16,720 nt of DNA from JAQGMV01 sp050260255 (GTDB taxonomy: Bacteria; Pseudomonadota; Gammaproteobacteria; Burkholderiales; SG8-41). Location: contig JBLNBW010000281.1 of NCBI GenBank assembly GCA_050260255.1, forward strand, positions 1 to 16,720, written 5' to 3'. Under the pieces are notes generated by a model. It made no database searches and was not told the DNA's origin. It saw only the letters and a list, made by a program, of their open reading frames with translations. Below are positions 1 through 7,292 of the stretch, piece by piece. The stretch's first letter is position 1, and each line of letters begins with the position of its first letter. A program made the position numbers and the translations under genes.

Positions 1-102
1 CTCGCGACCGAACGAGCGCTGAGCGCCGATGAAGTACGCAGCTGGCTCAGCGTGCACGAAGAGCTCGGGCACGTCACCGTCGAAGTGCAGGCGCGTGCGT
101 AA
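1..102 (+). CDS. C-terminal fragment of an unidentified protein (5' end outside the window)
   Basis: Frame 1 is open from the first base to a TAA at 100-102 and gives 33 residues ending VTVEVQARA. Codon choice is GC-rich like the neighbours. The stop lies 19 bp from the stop of the convergent phoU-arsC gene, which fits the end of a real gene. The tail is too short to assign to a family and no motif is recognisable. It could also be a chance open frame, because only about 100 bases are visible. Confidence 0.5.
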   Translation, partial: LATERALSADEVRSWLSVHEELGHVTVEVQARA

Positions 103-121
103 GCGAGCCGAAATGCTCGCC

Positions 122-1246
122 TCAGCCGCCCGGCGCGCCGCGCTGCACGCTTTTCAGCAGATCCTCGAGGTGCTTGCGAATCTCGTCACGCGTCCGGCGA
201 AACGCGGCGAGCTTATCGTCCTCGGACCCCTGGACGCTCGCCGGATCGTCCATCGGCCAGTGGTGCTGCGTGAGTCCACCGGGCACCAGAGGACAGGACT
301 CCTCGGCGCATAGCGTCACGATCGTGTCCATGTCGCCTATGGGAACGTCCGCGACGGTCTTGGGCCGCTGACCGGCGATATCGATCCCCACCTCCTGCAT
401 CGCGCGGACGGCGTACTGGTTCACGGCTTTCGCGGGCTCGGACCCGGCGCTGGCTATATTGACCCCCGGCGGGAATATCCGGCGAGCAAGGGCCTCCGCC
501 ATCTGACTGCGTGCGGCGTTCTGCCGGCACAGGAACAGAATCCCGCGCGGCATCCGCCTGCTTTCCTCGAGTTCCGCCATGCTGCCCAAATGCCGGACGT
601 CCTTGCCGCCGACCATGAAAATGACCATCTCCGCAACGTTCGTTGCATGATCGCCGATGCGTTCAAGATACTTCGCCACGGACTGCGCTCGCACGGCGCG
701 GTAAATGTTCCGCGGCTCTTCCATCATGTACGTGAGCAGCTCCCGGAACACCTGCCCGTAGTAGGCGTCCACGAGGCGATCTCGCTCGACCACTTCGGCC
801 GCGCGCTGCGCGTCTTTGTTCACGAAGGCGTCGAGCGCGTCGCGCACCATCGCCTGCACGGTCTCCGCCATGCGCGGGATATCGACATACGGCTTCAAAA
901 CGGGCTCGGTATTGAGCTCGACGACACGCTCGCAGATGTTTACGGCCGAGTCGCCTATGCGCTCGAGATCGGTGACGACTTTGAGGCCCGTGGCGATAAG
1001 TCGCAGGTCCGATGCAACCGGCTGGCGGCGCGCCAGTATCCGCAGACACAGGTCGTCGATCTCGATCTCCATTCGATTGACTTCCCGGTCCGATGTGATG
1101 GTGCGGCGCGCGAGCTCGCTGTCGCGCCTCACCAGCGCCTGCATGCTGTCTGCGATCATTTCCTCGACCTTGGCCCCCATCAGCAGCAGCTGGTCGTGCA
1201 GCTTGTCGAGCTCGCTGTTGTATTCGCGATCAGTCAGTAGTCCCAT
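122..1246 (-). CDS. phoU: PhoU phosphate-signalling regulator fused to an ArsC/low-molecular-weight phosphatase domain
   Basis: The product is 374 aa. Residues 1 to about 225 are a complete PhoU: two three-helix repeats, each with the family's metal-binding helix motif (ERIGDSAVN near 95-103 and ERIGDHATN near 196-204). PhoU normally ends there, at about 230-240 aa. Here the frame continues without a break into a thioredoxin-type arsenate reductase / LMW phosphatase domain (about 233-370), with a CX5R P-loop (C240 to R246, CRQNAARS), a second cysteine pair in TLCAEESCP (C313, C318) and a DDPAS motif (333-337). PhoU represses the Pho response by linking Pst to PhoR; ArsC reduces arsenate to arsenite. 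The frame is open much further upstream, but ATG 1246 is chosen because an AAGAGGG Shine-Dalgarno lies 6 bp before it and the PhoU homology begins there. ATG 1249 is the alternative. phoR ends 16 bp upstream, so it is probably co-transcribed. Whether the second domain reduces arsenate or acts as a phosphatase is inference. Confidence 0.9.
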   Translation of the reverse strand: MGLLTDREYNSELDKLHDQLLLMGAKVEEMIADSMQALVRRDSELARRTITSDREVNRMEIEIDDLCLRILARRQPVASDLRLIATGLKVVTDLERIGDSAVNICERVVELNTEPVLKPYVDIPRMAETVQAMVRDALDAFVNKDAQRAAEVVERDRLVDAYYGQVFRELLTYMMEEPRNIYRAVRAQSVAKYLERIGDHATNVAEMVIFMVGGKDVRHLGSMAELEESRRMPRGILFLCRQNAARSQMAEALARRIFPPGVNIASAGSEPAKAVNQYAVRAMQEVGIDIAGQRPKTVADVPIGDMDTIVTLCAEESCPLVPGGLTQHHWPMDDPASVQGSEDDKLAAFRRTRDEIRKHLEDLLKSVQRGAPGG

Positions 1247-1262
1247 CATCGCCCTCTTCGTG

Positions 1263-3119
1263 CTACGCAGCCTGCAACGTGAATGAGAATGTCGATCCGA
1301 CGCCCACGCGGCTTTCCACCGATACGTTGCCGCCCATCGCTTCGACGAAGTGCTTGACGATGGAAAGGCCGAGACCCGTTCCACCGAGCGCCCGGGAACG
1401 ACCGGCATCCACGCGGTAAAATCGCTCGAAGATGCGGTCGATATGTTCCGAGGCGATACCCGGGCCGTTGTCGGCGACCGAGACGCTCACCATGCCGTCC
1501 GTGACGGACGACAGCACCCTGATAGACGACCCTTCCGGGCAGTACTTGAGCGCGTTGTCGATCAGGTTGTCCAGGACGTGCTCCAATACGCGGCGGTCCG
1601 CGCGGACCGCGATGTCAGCGACCTCATTGGTAAGCGTTATCGCTTTCAGCTGCGCCCGGTGCGCCAGCTGAACCGTGATCGCCTGCACGGTGGACGCCAG
1701 ATTTACGGGCTCCAAGTGCAGCTTGAGCTCCCCGGACTCTATCCGCGCAAGCTCGAGCATGTCGGCGACGAGCTGCTCCAGCGTGTCGGCGTTGCGCTCG
1801 ATGAGGTCGATGAAATGCGCCCGCTTGGCCGCATCGTCCGCAACGTCGCGCAACGTTTCCGCGGCCGCGCGCACGACGGTGAGCGGTGTGCGCAGCTCGT
1901 GCGAAGCATTCGCGACGAAATCCCGCCTCACCGCTTCCAGCCGCCGCAGCTCCGTGACGTCGACGAACACCGCGAGCACCGCCCCGGGCGTCCCGCTCAA
2001 GGGGACACCGCGCACGAGCAGGCGCCTGGGCGCCGGGGTCGACAACGTGAGCTCGCCGTCGGTGGAAGAGCCGCCCGCCGCGCTCTCTACGATTTTGTTG
2101 AGCTCGACGTTGCGTATCAGCTGCAGCACCGACTTGCCGGCTGCGTTGCGCGGGAGCAGCAGCAGATTGCTGAGCGCGCGATTGGCGAGCACGATGCGCT
2201 TTTCGGCGTCGACGACCAGCACACCTTCGTTCATGCTGGCGAGAACGCTGGTGAGCAAGTCGCGCTCGGATTGCAGATCACCGATGCTCGCGGCGAGCGT
2301 CGTGGCGAGGTGATCCAGCGCGCGCGCCAGTGCGTCCACCTCGTCGTCGCCGTAGCCCCGCGTCCGGACGCTGAGGTCTCCGCCTGCCATGCGGCGCGCC
2401 GCCTCCGTGAGCTCACGCAGTTTCCGCGATGTGACATGTGCCGCAAAGAACGACATGCCGACCGCGACCGCGAGTGCGACCAGACCTGCCGCCGCGAGCG
2501 CCTTGTGCATGGCATCCAGCGCCTCGTCCACTTCGGTAAGAGGCATCGCGACCCGCGCCACGCCCACCGGGCGCCCCTGCCGGACGATAGGCGCAGCGGC
2601 ATACATGAGCCGCGTCCCTATGGTCGCGCTGGATCGCATGTCGCTGCCTTGCCCTTGCCTCAATGCCGCGACCACTTCCGGCCGGTTCGCGTGATTTTCG
2701 ACGTCGGGGAGATCCTTGACGTCGAGCTCGGAGTCGCCGATGACGGTTCCATCGTCCCGAATCAACGTCACCCTCACGCCTGCGGCTTTGCTCGCGGCAT
2801 CGGCGATCGGGTCCGCAGCCCGGGGATCGGACAACGCCGCGGCTGAAGACTCCACGCGCTGAGCGACCAGGCGCGCCCGCACCACCAAATCCCGGCGGAT
2901 TTCGTGCGTGAGCTGCACCTCGAGCAGGTTCGAGAGGTATACCTCGGAGGCGACAAGTACGGTGGCAATCACACCCAGGGAAGCGAGGAACAGCTTGCCG
3001 CGTATGCCGAGCGCCCGCCGCGCGCGGATCGGCGCCGTAGCCGCCTGGATATCCGCGGGAACGCTCATACGCCGCGAGGCGCGAGCCGGGACGGCAACCG
3101 GCGCACCGCCGTGCTCCAC
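1263..3119 (-). CDS. phoR: Phosphate regulon sensor histidine kinase PhoR, with a large extracytoplasmic domain
   Basis: The product is 618 aa from a GTG start. It has membrane segments at about 41-62 and 208-228 enclosing a periplasmic region of about 145 residues. A HAMP linker (about 229-282) and a PAS domain (about 290-390) follow. The kinase core has phospho-acceptor H407 in ASHELRTPL, the N-box DNLIDNALKY (517-526), the G1 box DNGPGI (550-555) and the G2 box GGTGLGLSI (579-587). It should phosphorylate PhoB when phosphate is low. E. coli PhoR is about 431 aa and lacks a large outside domain, so this layout is closer to Bacillus PhoR-type kinases. The gene lies 34 bp after pstB and 16 bp before phoU, consistent with one transcript. 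ATG 3068 (MSVPADIQ) is an alternative start that leaves all domains intact; neither start has a strong ribosome site. The kinase assignment is firm, and the partner assignment rests on the pst/phoB context. Confidence 0.93.
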   Translation of the reverse strand: MEHGGAPVAVPARASRRMSVPADIQAATAPIRARRALGIRGKLFLASLGVIATVLVASEVYLSNLLEVQLTHEIRRDLVVRARLVAQRVESSAAALSDPRAADPIADAASKAAGVRVTLIRDDGTVIGDSELDVKDLPDVENHANRPEVVAALRQGQGSDMRSSATIGTRLMYAAAPIVRQGRPVGVARVAMPLTEVDEALDAMHKALAAAGLVALAVAVGMSFFAAHVTSRKLRELTEAARRMAGGDLSVRTRGYGDDEVDALARALDHLATTLAASIGDLQSERDLLTSVLASMNEGVLVVDAEKRIVLANRALSNLLLLPRNAAGKSVLQLIRNVELNKIVESAAGGSSTDGELTLSTPAPRRLLVRGVPLSGTPGAVLAVFVDVTELRRLEAVRRDFVANASHELRTPLTVVRAAAETLRDVADDAAKRAHFIDLIERNADTLEQLVADMLELARIESGELKLHLEPVNLASTVQAITVQLAHRAQLKAITLTNEVADIAVRADRRVLEHVLDNLIDNALKYCPEGSSIRVLSSVTDGMVSVSVADNGPGIASEHIDRIFERFYRVDAGRSRALGGTGLGLSIVKHFVEAMGGNVSVESRVGVGSTFSFTLQAA

Positions 3120-3153
3120 ATCATGCCTGTCTCGTCCGCCGCCATAGTCATGG

Positions 3154-3924
3154 TCAACCGAACCGTCCGGTGATGTAGTCTTCCGTCTCTTTTTTCGCCG
3201 GCTTGATGAAGATCTGTTCCGTCTGCGCGAACTCGACGAGATTCCCCAGATACATGTACGCAGTATAGTCCGACACCCGTGCGGCCTGCTGCATGTTGTG
3301 CGTCACGATCACGATCGTGTAGCTGCGCTTCAATTCATGCACCAGCTCCTCGATGCGCGCCGTGGAGATCGGGTCGAGCGCCGAAGCAGGCTCGTCGAGC
3401 AGCAGTACTTCGGGCCTCACCGCGATCGCCCGCGCGATGCACAGCCGCTGCTGCTGTCCGCCCGACAGGCTGGTACCCGTCTGTCGCAGCTTGTCCTTCA
3501 CTTCCTCCCACAGGGCGGCCTTGCGCAATGCCTCTTCGACACGGTCGTCCATGTCGCTTCGGCCCAGGCGCTCGTAGAGCTTCACGCCGAAAGCGATATT
3601 GTCGTAGATCGACATCGGGAAAGGCGTCGGCTTCTGGAACACCATGCCCACCCGGGCACGCAGCAGCGACACGTCCTGGTTCGCCGCGAGCAGATTGACC
3701 CCGTCCATCATGACTTCGCCGGCCGCGCGCTGCTCGGGGTACAGCTCGAACATGCGGTTGAACGTGCGCAGCAGCGTCGATTTCCCGCACCCGGACGGCC
3801 CGATGAACGCCGTGACCCTGTTCTCGGGAATGGAGAGCGTCACGTTGTGCAGCGCCTGGAACTTGCCGTAGTAGAAGTTGAGGTCCCTGACCTCGATTTT
3901 TGCCTTGTCGGTGGCTTGCGTCAT
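3154..3924 (-). CDS. pstB: Phosphate ABC transporter ATP-binding protein PstB
   Basis: The product is 256 aa, the usual PstB length. Visible motifs are Walker A GPSGCGKST (42-50), the Q-loop FQKPTPFP that is characteristic of PstB (Q97), the ABC signature LSGGQQQR (153-160), Walker B VLLLDEP with the SALDP D-loop (173-184), and the switch histidine in VTHNM (H209). As a cytoplasmic dimer it hydrolyses ATP to drive phosphate import through PstC-PstA. The start ATG 3924 has an AGGCGG ribosome site just upstream and lies 8 bp after the pstA stop, so the two genes are surely co-transcribed. Confidence 0.98.
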   Translation of the reverse strand: MTQATDKAKIEVRDLNFYYGKFQALHNVTLSIPENRVTAFIGPSGCGKSTLLRTFNRMFELYPEQRAAGEVMMDGVNLLAANQDVSLLRARVGMVFQKPTPFPMSIYDNIAFGVKLYERLGRSDMDDRVEEALRKAALWEEVKDKLRQTGTSLSGGQQQRLCIARAIAVRPEVLLLDEPASALDPISTARIEELVHELKRSYTIVIVTHNMQQAARVSDYTAYMYLGNLVEFAQTEQIFIKPAKKETEDYITGRFG

Positions 3925-3932
3925 GTGACCGC

Positions 3933-4793
3933 CTATTTGGACCTGCCCAGCAGCATGCGAGCGACGATGTTGATGCCGAGGACGAGCAGCGTGATGAGCG
4001 CAGCCCCGCCCCAGGCAAGACGCTGCCAGTCCTCGTAAGGGCTCATCGCGAATTGGAATATCACGACCGGAAGATTGGCCATGGGTCTGTTCATGTTGAG
4101 CGACCAGAACTGATTGTTGAGCGCGGTGAAGAGCAAGGGCGCCGTCTCGCCGCTGATGCGCGCAACCGCGAGCAGCACGCCGGTCATGATGCCGGCCTTC
4201 GCTGCCCGGTAGGACACCAGCGTGATCATCTTCCAGGTGGGGCAGCCCAGTGCCACGGCCGCCTCGCGCAGGCTGTTGGGCACGAGCTTCAGCATATCGT
4301 CCGTCGTCCTCACGACGACCGGTATGACGATGATCGCGAGCGCCAATGCTCCGGCCCAGCCGGAAAAGTGCTTGAGACGCGCCACGTAAACGGTGTAGAC
4401 GAAAAGGCCGATGATGATCGATGGCGCGGCAAGCAGTATGTCGTTGATGAAGCGGGTGGCCGACGCAAGCCAGCTCTTCTTGCCGTACTCGGCGAGATAC
4501 GTCCCGGCCAATATGCCGATCGGAGTGCCGAGCAACACCGCCGCGCCGACCATCATGACGCTGCCGGCAATCGCGTTGGCGAGTCCGCCGCTTTCTCCCG
4601 GCGGGGGCGTCATGCGGGTGAAGAGCTCCGGCCGCAAGGCTTCGGCGCCTTGAACGAGCAAGGTGAGGATGATCCAGAAGAGCCAGACGAGACCGAAAGC
4701 GAGCGCGACGAACGAGAGCGTCATCATCACGCGATTTATTCGACGGCGGCTCCGGTAAATCCGGTTGCCCGTAGCGTTTGCGGGGACTCCCAT
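3933..4793 (-). CDS. pstA: Phosphate ABC transporter permease PstA
   Basis: The product is 286 aa with about six hydrophobic segments. The binding-protein-dependent permease loop (EAA loop) reads LREAAVALGCPTWKMI, and ISGETAPLLFTA is typical of PstA. It pairs with PstC as the transmembrane channel. The reading frame stays open far upstream (to about 5573), but that part overlaps pstC in another frame. ATG 4793 is chosen because it follows a GCGGAG ribosome site by about 6 bp and begins 2 bp after the pstC stop. The next gene, pstB, follows 8 bp downstream. Confidence 0.96.
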   Translation of the reverse strand: MGVPANATGNRIYRSRRRINRVMMTLSFVALAFGLVWLFWIILTLLVQGAEALRPELFTRMTPPPGESGGLANAIAGSVMMVGAAVLLGTPIGILAGTYLAEYGKKSWLASATRFINDILLAAPSIIIGLFVYTVYVARLKHFSGWAGALALAIIVIPVVVRTTDDMLKLVPNSLREAAVALGCPTWKMITLVSYRAAKAGIMTGVLLAVARISGETAPLLFTALNNQFWSLNMNRPMANLPVVIFQFAMSPYEDWQRLAWGGAALITLLVLGINIVARMLLGRSK

Positions 4794-4795
4794 CG

Positions 4796-5797
4796 TCAGC
4801 TCCGCATCCCTTCGCGCCGCGACAAGCGCAGCAACATCATCTTGGAGCCCGCCAGGACGATGGTCGTAATCAGGAAGAGGATGAGCCCGAGTTCGATGAG
4901 TGCCGAAGTGTGTATGTCGCCTACCGCCTCGGTGAACTCGTTCGCCAGAGCGGAAGCGATGCTGTTGCCCGGCGCGAGCAGGGACGCGCTCAATCGGTGT
5001 GCGTTGCCGATGACGAACGTGACCGCCATCGTCTCGCCCAGTGCGCGGCCGAGGCCGAGCATGATCCCGCCGACGACGCCGGCCTTGGTGAACGGCAGCA
5101 CGACATGCCAGATCACTTCCCACGTCGTCGCGCCGAGGCCGTAAGCCGATTCCTTCAGCAACGCCGGCACGAGCTCGAAAACATCGCGCATCACCGCGGC
5201 TATAAACGGAATCACCATCACGGCGAGGATGATGCCGGCGGTCAGGACGCCGATGCCGATAGGCGCCCCCTCGAACAGCGCGCCGACGATGGGGAGTTTT
5301 CCGAACGTTGCGATGAGCCCCGGCTGCACGTACTGGCGGAACACCGGAGCAAAAACGAACAACCCCCACATTCCGTAGATGATCGACGGTATGGCGGCGA
5401 GCATTTCTATGGCGGTGCCGAGCGGCCGCCGCAGCCACACTGGAGAGAGCTCGGTGAGAAATACGGCGATGCCGAAGCTCACCGGAATGGCGATCGCGAG
5501 CGCTATGATCGAGGTGACCAGCGTGCCGACGATGGGAATCAGCGCCCCGAAGCTTTCCTGGACGGGATCCCACTCGTCGGAAAAGAAAAAGGCGGCGCCG
5601 AACTTGGTAAGGCTCGGCCAGCTCCCTATCGTCAGCGCGACGAGTATCGTGCCCAGCAGCAGAAACACGAGAAACGCCACCGAGCGCGTGACGTTCTTGA
5701 ATACGGCGTCCATGAGCTGATGCCTCACGCGATGCCGACGATCCGGAGCCGATGCGCTCTCGGCGGCCCGTTGCTCGATCGCTGTTATGCTGTTCAT
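4796..5797 (-). CDS. pstC: Phosphate ABC transporter permease PstC
   Basis: The product is 333 aa with about six membrane segments. PstC-type motifs include FFFSDEWDPVQESFGALIPI after the first segment, IPSIIYGMWGLFVF, the permease loop KESAYGLGATTWEVI, and GLGRALGETMAV. It forms the inner-membrane channel with PstA. A strong Pho promoter ends about 80 bp upstream of the ATG (see 5880-5913), so pstC begins a Pho-inducible transcript running pstC-pstA-pstB-phoR-phoU. The N-terminus (about 30 residues, hydrophilic and Arg-rich) is somewhat longer than in many homologues. Confidence 0.96.
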   Translation of the reverse strand: MNSITAIEQRAAESASAPDRRHRVRHQLMDAVFKNVTRSVAFLVFLLLGTILVALTIGSWPSLTKFGAAFFFSDEWDPVQESFGALIPIVGTLVTSIIALAIAIPVSFGIAVFLTELSPVWLRRPLGTAIEMLAAIPSIIYGMWGLFVFAPVFRQYVQPGLIATFGKLPIVGALFEGAPIGIGVLTAGIILAVMVIPFIAAVMRDVFELVPALLKESAYGLGATTWEVIWHVVLPFTKAGVVGGIMLGLGRALGETMAVTFVIGNAHRLSASLLAPGNSIASALANEFTEAVGDIHTSALIELGLILFLITTIVLAGSKMMLLRLSRREGMRS

Positions 5798-5879
5798 TGA
5801 GTGGCCGGCGCTATCCGGTGAAGAAGCAAGCGGGAATGGTCACGCTGGCTCGCATGGGGTCTCGTATCCGACGCCCGCG

Positions 5880-5913
5880 AGAGTAGCAGGGGAATGTGAC
5901 AATTGTGTTACAG
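5880..5913 (-). promoter_or_regulatory. Pho promoter of pstC (PhoB box plus -10)
   Basis: On the minus strand two 7-bp PhoB half-sites, CTGTAAC (5913-5907) and TTGTCAC (5902-5896), are separated by 4 bp, giving the 11-bp period of the known Pho box (consensus CTGTCAT-N4-CTGTCAT). Exactly 10 bp further on is TACTCT (5885-5880), preceded by TGC as in an extended -10. The distance between Pho box and -10 is that of classical Pho promoters, in which the box replaces the -35 element. The predicted transcript start is near 5873, leaving a leader of about 75 bases before pstC. Confidence 0.88.
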
Positions 5914-5996
5914 GCGGTACGAGGCGCGAAAGGAGCGCTCCGCCGTGCCGCGGACGGCTCCAGGCGTTCTGTACGCCGCTGCTGAATGCGGGGCTG

Positions 5997-6305
5997 CTAC
6001 GCGGGCACGGGCGACGCCGTCACCCGCAATGCGAATATGCGTTCTACCGCGGCGTTGAACACCTCGTAGCACTCCCGCATCGGGCTGTACGCGGCATCGC
6101 GCTCGCGCAGGAACATGGCGAGGATGGAGCGCGCCACGTCGCGCCGGCGCTTTAGATCGGCGAGTCCGTTTATCGGCAGGGCCGTCAGGTGCAGAGGCAG
6201 AATGCTGTGCGCGCTGCGGCGCTGCAGGCTTTCGATGTACGCGGCCACCAGGAAGTACGCGTGGTGCTCCGAACCGGCTCGTGCTATCGCGTCGCGGATC
6301 AGCAT
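5997..6305 (-). CDS. Small uncharacterised protein, paralogue of the gene at 11313-11618
   Basis: The product is 102 aa, soluble and mostly helical in appearance, with no signal peptide, membrane segment or cysteine motif. I do not recognise the family. It aligns almost without gaps over about 90 residues with the small protein at 11313-11618. Shared positions include the start MxIxxAIAxA, the pattern YxLxxAYxE, LPxxLTxxPIxG, D...RR, ERxxxxxPM and the end of the last helix. The longest open frame begins at 6335, but ATG 6305 is chosen because of the alignment and a GGAG ribosome site 9 bp before it. It lies between phoB and pstC, has a candidate Pho promoter of its own, and may be a phosphate-starvation protein. 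Confidence 0.75.
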   Translation of the reverse strand: MLIRDAIARAGSEHHAYFLVAAYIESLQRRSAHSILPLHLTALPINGLADLKRRRDVARSILAMFLRERDAAYSPMRECYEVFNAAVERIFALRVTASPVPA

Positions 6306-6336
6306 GGTGTTCACTCCAGGTCGTTGGCGGGACACT

Positions 6337-6370
6337 ATGCTATGAACCGAACGTTACAGGCGTATTGCCG
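6337..6370 (-). promoter_or_regulatory. Candidate Pho promoter of the small gene at 5997-6305
   Basis: On the minus strand CTGTAAC (6359-6353), identical to the first unit of the pstC and pstS boxes, is followed after exactly 10 bp by TAGCAT (6342-6337), the same hexamer used at the same distance in the ppx promoter. The partner unit 11 bp upstream, CGGCAAT (6370-6364), matches the consensus at only 4 of 7 positions. One half is therefore strong and the other degenerate. The predicted start near 6330 leaves a 25-base leader containing the GGAG ribosome site. Confidence 0.5.
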
Positions 6371-6393
6371 CGCAGGCGGCCTGCACGCGGGGG

Positions 6394-7194
6394 TCAACAC
6401 TGCGATCCGCGTCGATTCGTACGGAAGCGGTATCCGCCGCCTCGAACCGTCTCGATGAGCACGTCGTGATGCGTCGGCCTTAACGTGTCGCGCAGCCGAC
6501 CGATGTTCACGTCGACCGTTCGGTCTTCGACGTCCACATCCCTGCCCCAGATCGCCGCGACGAGCTGCTGGCGGCTATGCATGCGCTCCGGATGCGTCAT
6601 GAAGAACTGCAGCATGCGGAATTCCGTCGGACCGATGTGCAGATGGCGCCCGTCCGCCGTGATGACGCGCGAGACATGGTCCAGACGAAGGCCGTCGAGC
6701 TCGACCACGGTGTCGGAGAGCTGCGGCGCGCGGCGCCGCAGTACGGCAGCGATGCGCGACAGGACTTCGCGCGGTGAAAAAGGCTTGGCCACATAGTCGT
6801 CGACGCCGGCGTCCAGCGCTTCGACTTTATCCTGCTCGCTCGTGCGCGCACTCACGATGATGATCGGCACGTGGCGAGTGTTCGGCGAGGCACGCAGATC
6901 GCGCGCCCATTCCAGCCCGGACTTGTCCGGCAGCATCCAGTCGAGCAGAACGAGATCGGGCAGCGCCCGGCGCAGCATCCCTTCGGCCTCGCGCACGGTG
7001 GCCGCCTTCACGACGGTGTGCCCCGCAGACTCGAGGTACAGCGCCATCAGCTCCTGAATCTCGATTTCGTCTTCCACGAGCAGGATGTCGGCATGCGCAT
7101 AGCGTCCGACGTGGGAAGCGTCCCGCGGCAGCTCCGATGCGCGATCGCCTCCGTTGCATTCACTTGCCCATGAGGCCGCGCGCTTGATATGCAT
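6394..7194 (-). CDS. phoB: Phosphate regulon response regulator PhoB
   Basis: The product is 266 aa. The receiver domain (about 35-155) has the acidic pair E41-D42, phospho-acceptor D85 in LVLLDWMLPD, S115 and K137 in AKPF. The OmpR/PhoB winged helix (about 165-260) has GPTEFRMLQFFMTHPER and the recognition-helix region VEDRTVDVNIGRLR, nearly as in E. coli PhoB. Phosphorylated by PhoR, it binds Pho boxes and contacts sigma-70. ATG 7194 is chosen for a GGAG ribosome site 6 bp upstream; ATG 7206 is the alternative and lacks one. Either start adds about 35 hydrophilic residues before the receiver, whereas E. coli PhoB (229 aa) starts almost directly with it. It follows pstS by 98 bp on the same strand, with a hairpin between. 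No separate Pho box is seen directly upstream, so transcription probably comes from the pstS promoter, possibly attenuated. Confidence 0.95.
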   Translation of the reverse strand: MHIKRAASWASECNGGDRASELPRDASHVGRYAHADILLVEDEIEIQELMALYLESAGHTVVKAATVREAEGMLRRALPDLVLLDWMLPDKSGLEWARDLRASPNTRHVPIIIVSARTSEQDKVEALDAGVDDYVAKPFSPREVLSRIAAVLRRRAPQLSDTVVELDGLRLDHVSRVITADGRHLHIGPTEFRMLQFFMTHPERMHSRQQLVAAIWGRDVDVEDRTVDVNIGRLRDTLRPTHHDVLIETVRGGGYRFRTNRRGSQC

Positions 7195-7254
7195 GCCATT
7201 CTCCATGTCTCGCGCGATGGGTGCCGTCCGGCATCCTGCAGAAGAGTGTCGGAA

Positions 7255-7278
7255 CGCCGCGGCCTGGCGACCGCGGCG
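7255..7278 (-). terminator. Hairpin between pstS and phoB (partial terminator or mRNA-stabilising structure)
   Basis: A perfect 8-bp GC-only inverted repeat, CGCCGCGG and CCGCGGCG, surrounds an 8-base loop 14 bp after the pstS stop. On the transcribed strand it is followed by only TTCC, not a real T run, so it is unlikely to be an efficient intrinsic terminator. By comparison with other pst operons it could protect an abundant pstS mRNA and lower phoB expression; that role is inference. Confidence 0.4.
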
Positions 7279-7292
7279 CAATACGCCCGGTG

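Noticed and set aside
1350..2846. 498-aa plus-strand open frame opposite phoR
   Set aside because: Antisense shadow in GC-rich DNA; Arg/His/Asp-rich translation with no domain, while phoR on the other strand has all kinase motifs.
4793..5573. N-terminal extension of the pstA frame by 260 residues over pstC
   Set aside because: The extension is Arg/His-rich, overlaps pstC in another frame, and pstA has its own ribosome site and ATG 2 bp after the pstC stop.
5932..5977. Palindrome GGAGCGCTCC and a small GGCGT/ACGCC hairpin after the first small gene
   Set aside because: Short stems without a T run; not convincing as a terminator or operator.
7207..7292. Separate Pho box directly before phoB
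   Set aside because: Near matches such as CTGACAC overlapping the pstS stop and CCGACAC further on lack a phased partner and a -10 at 10 bp.
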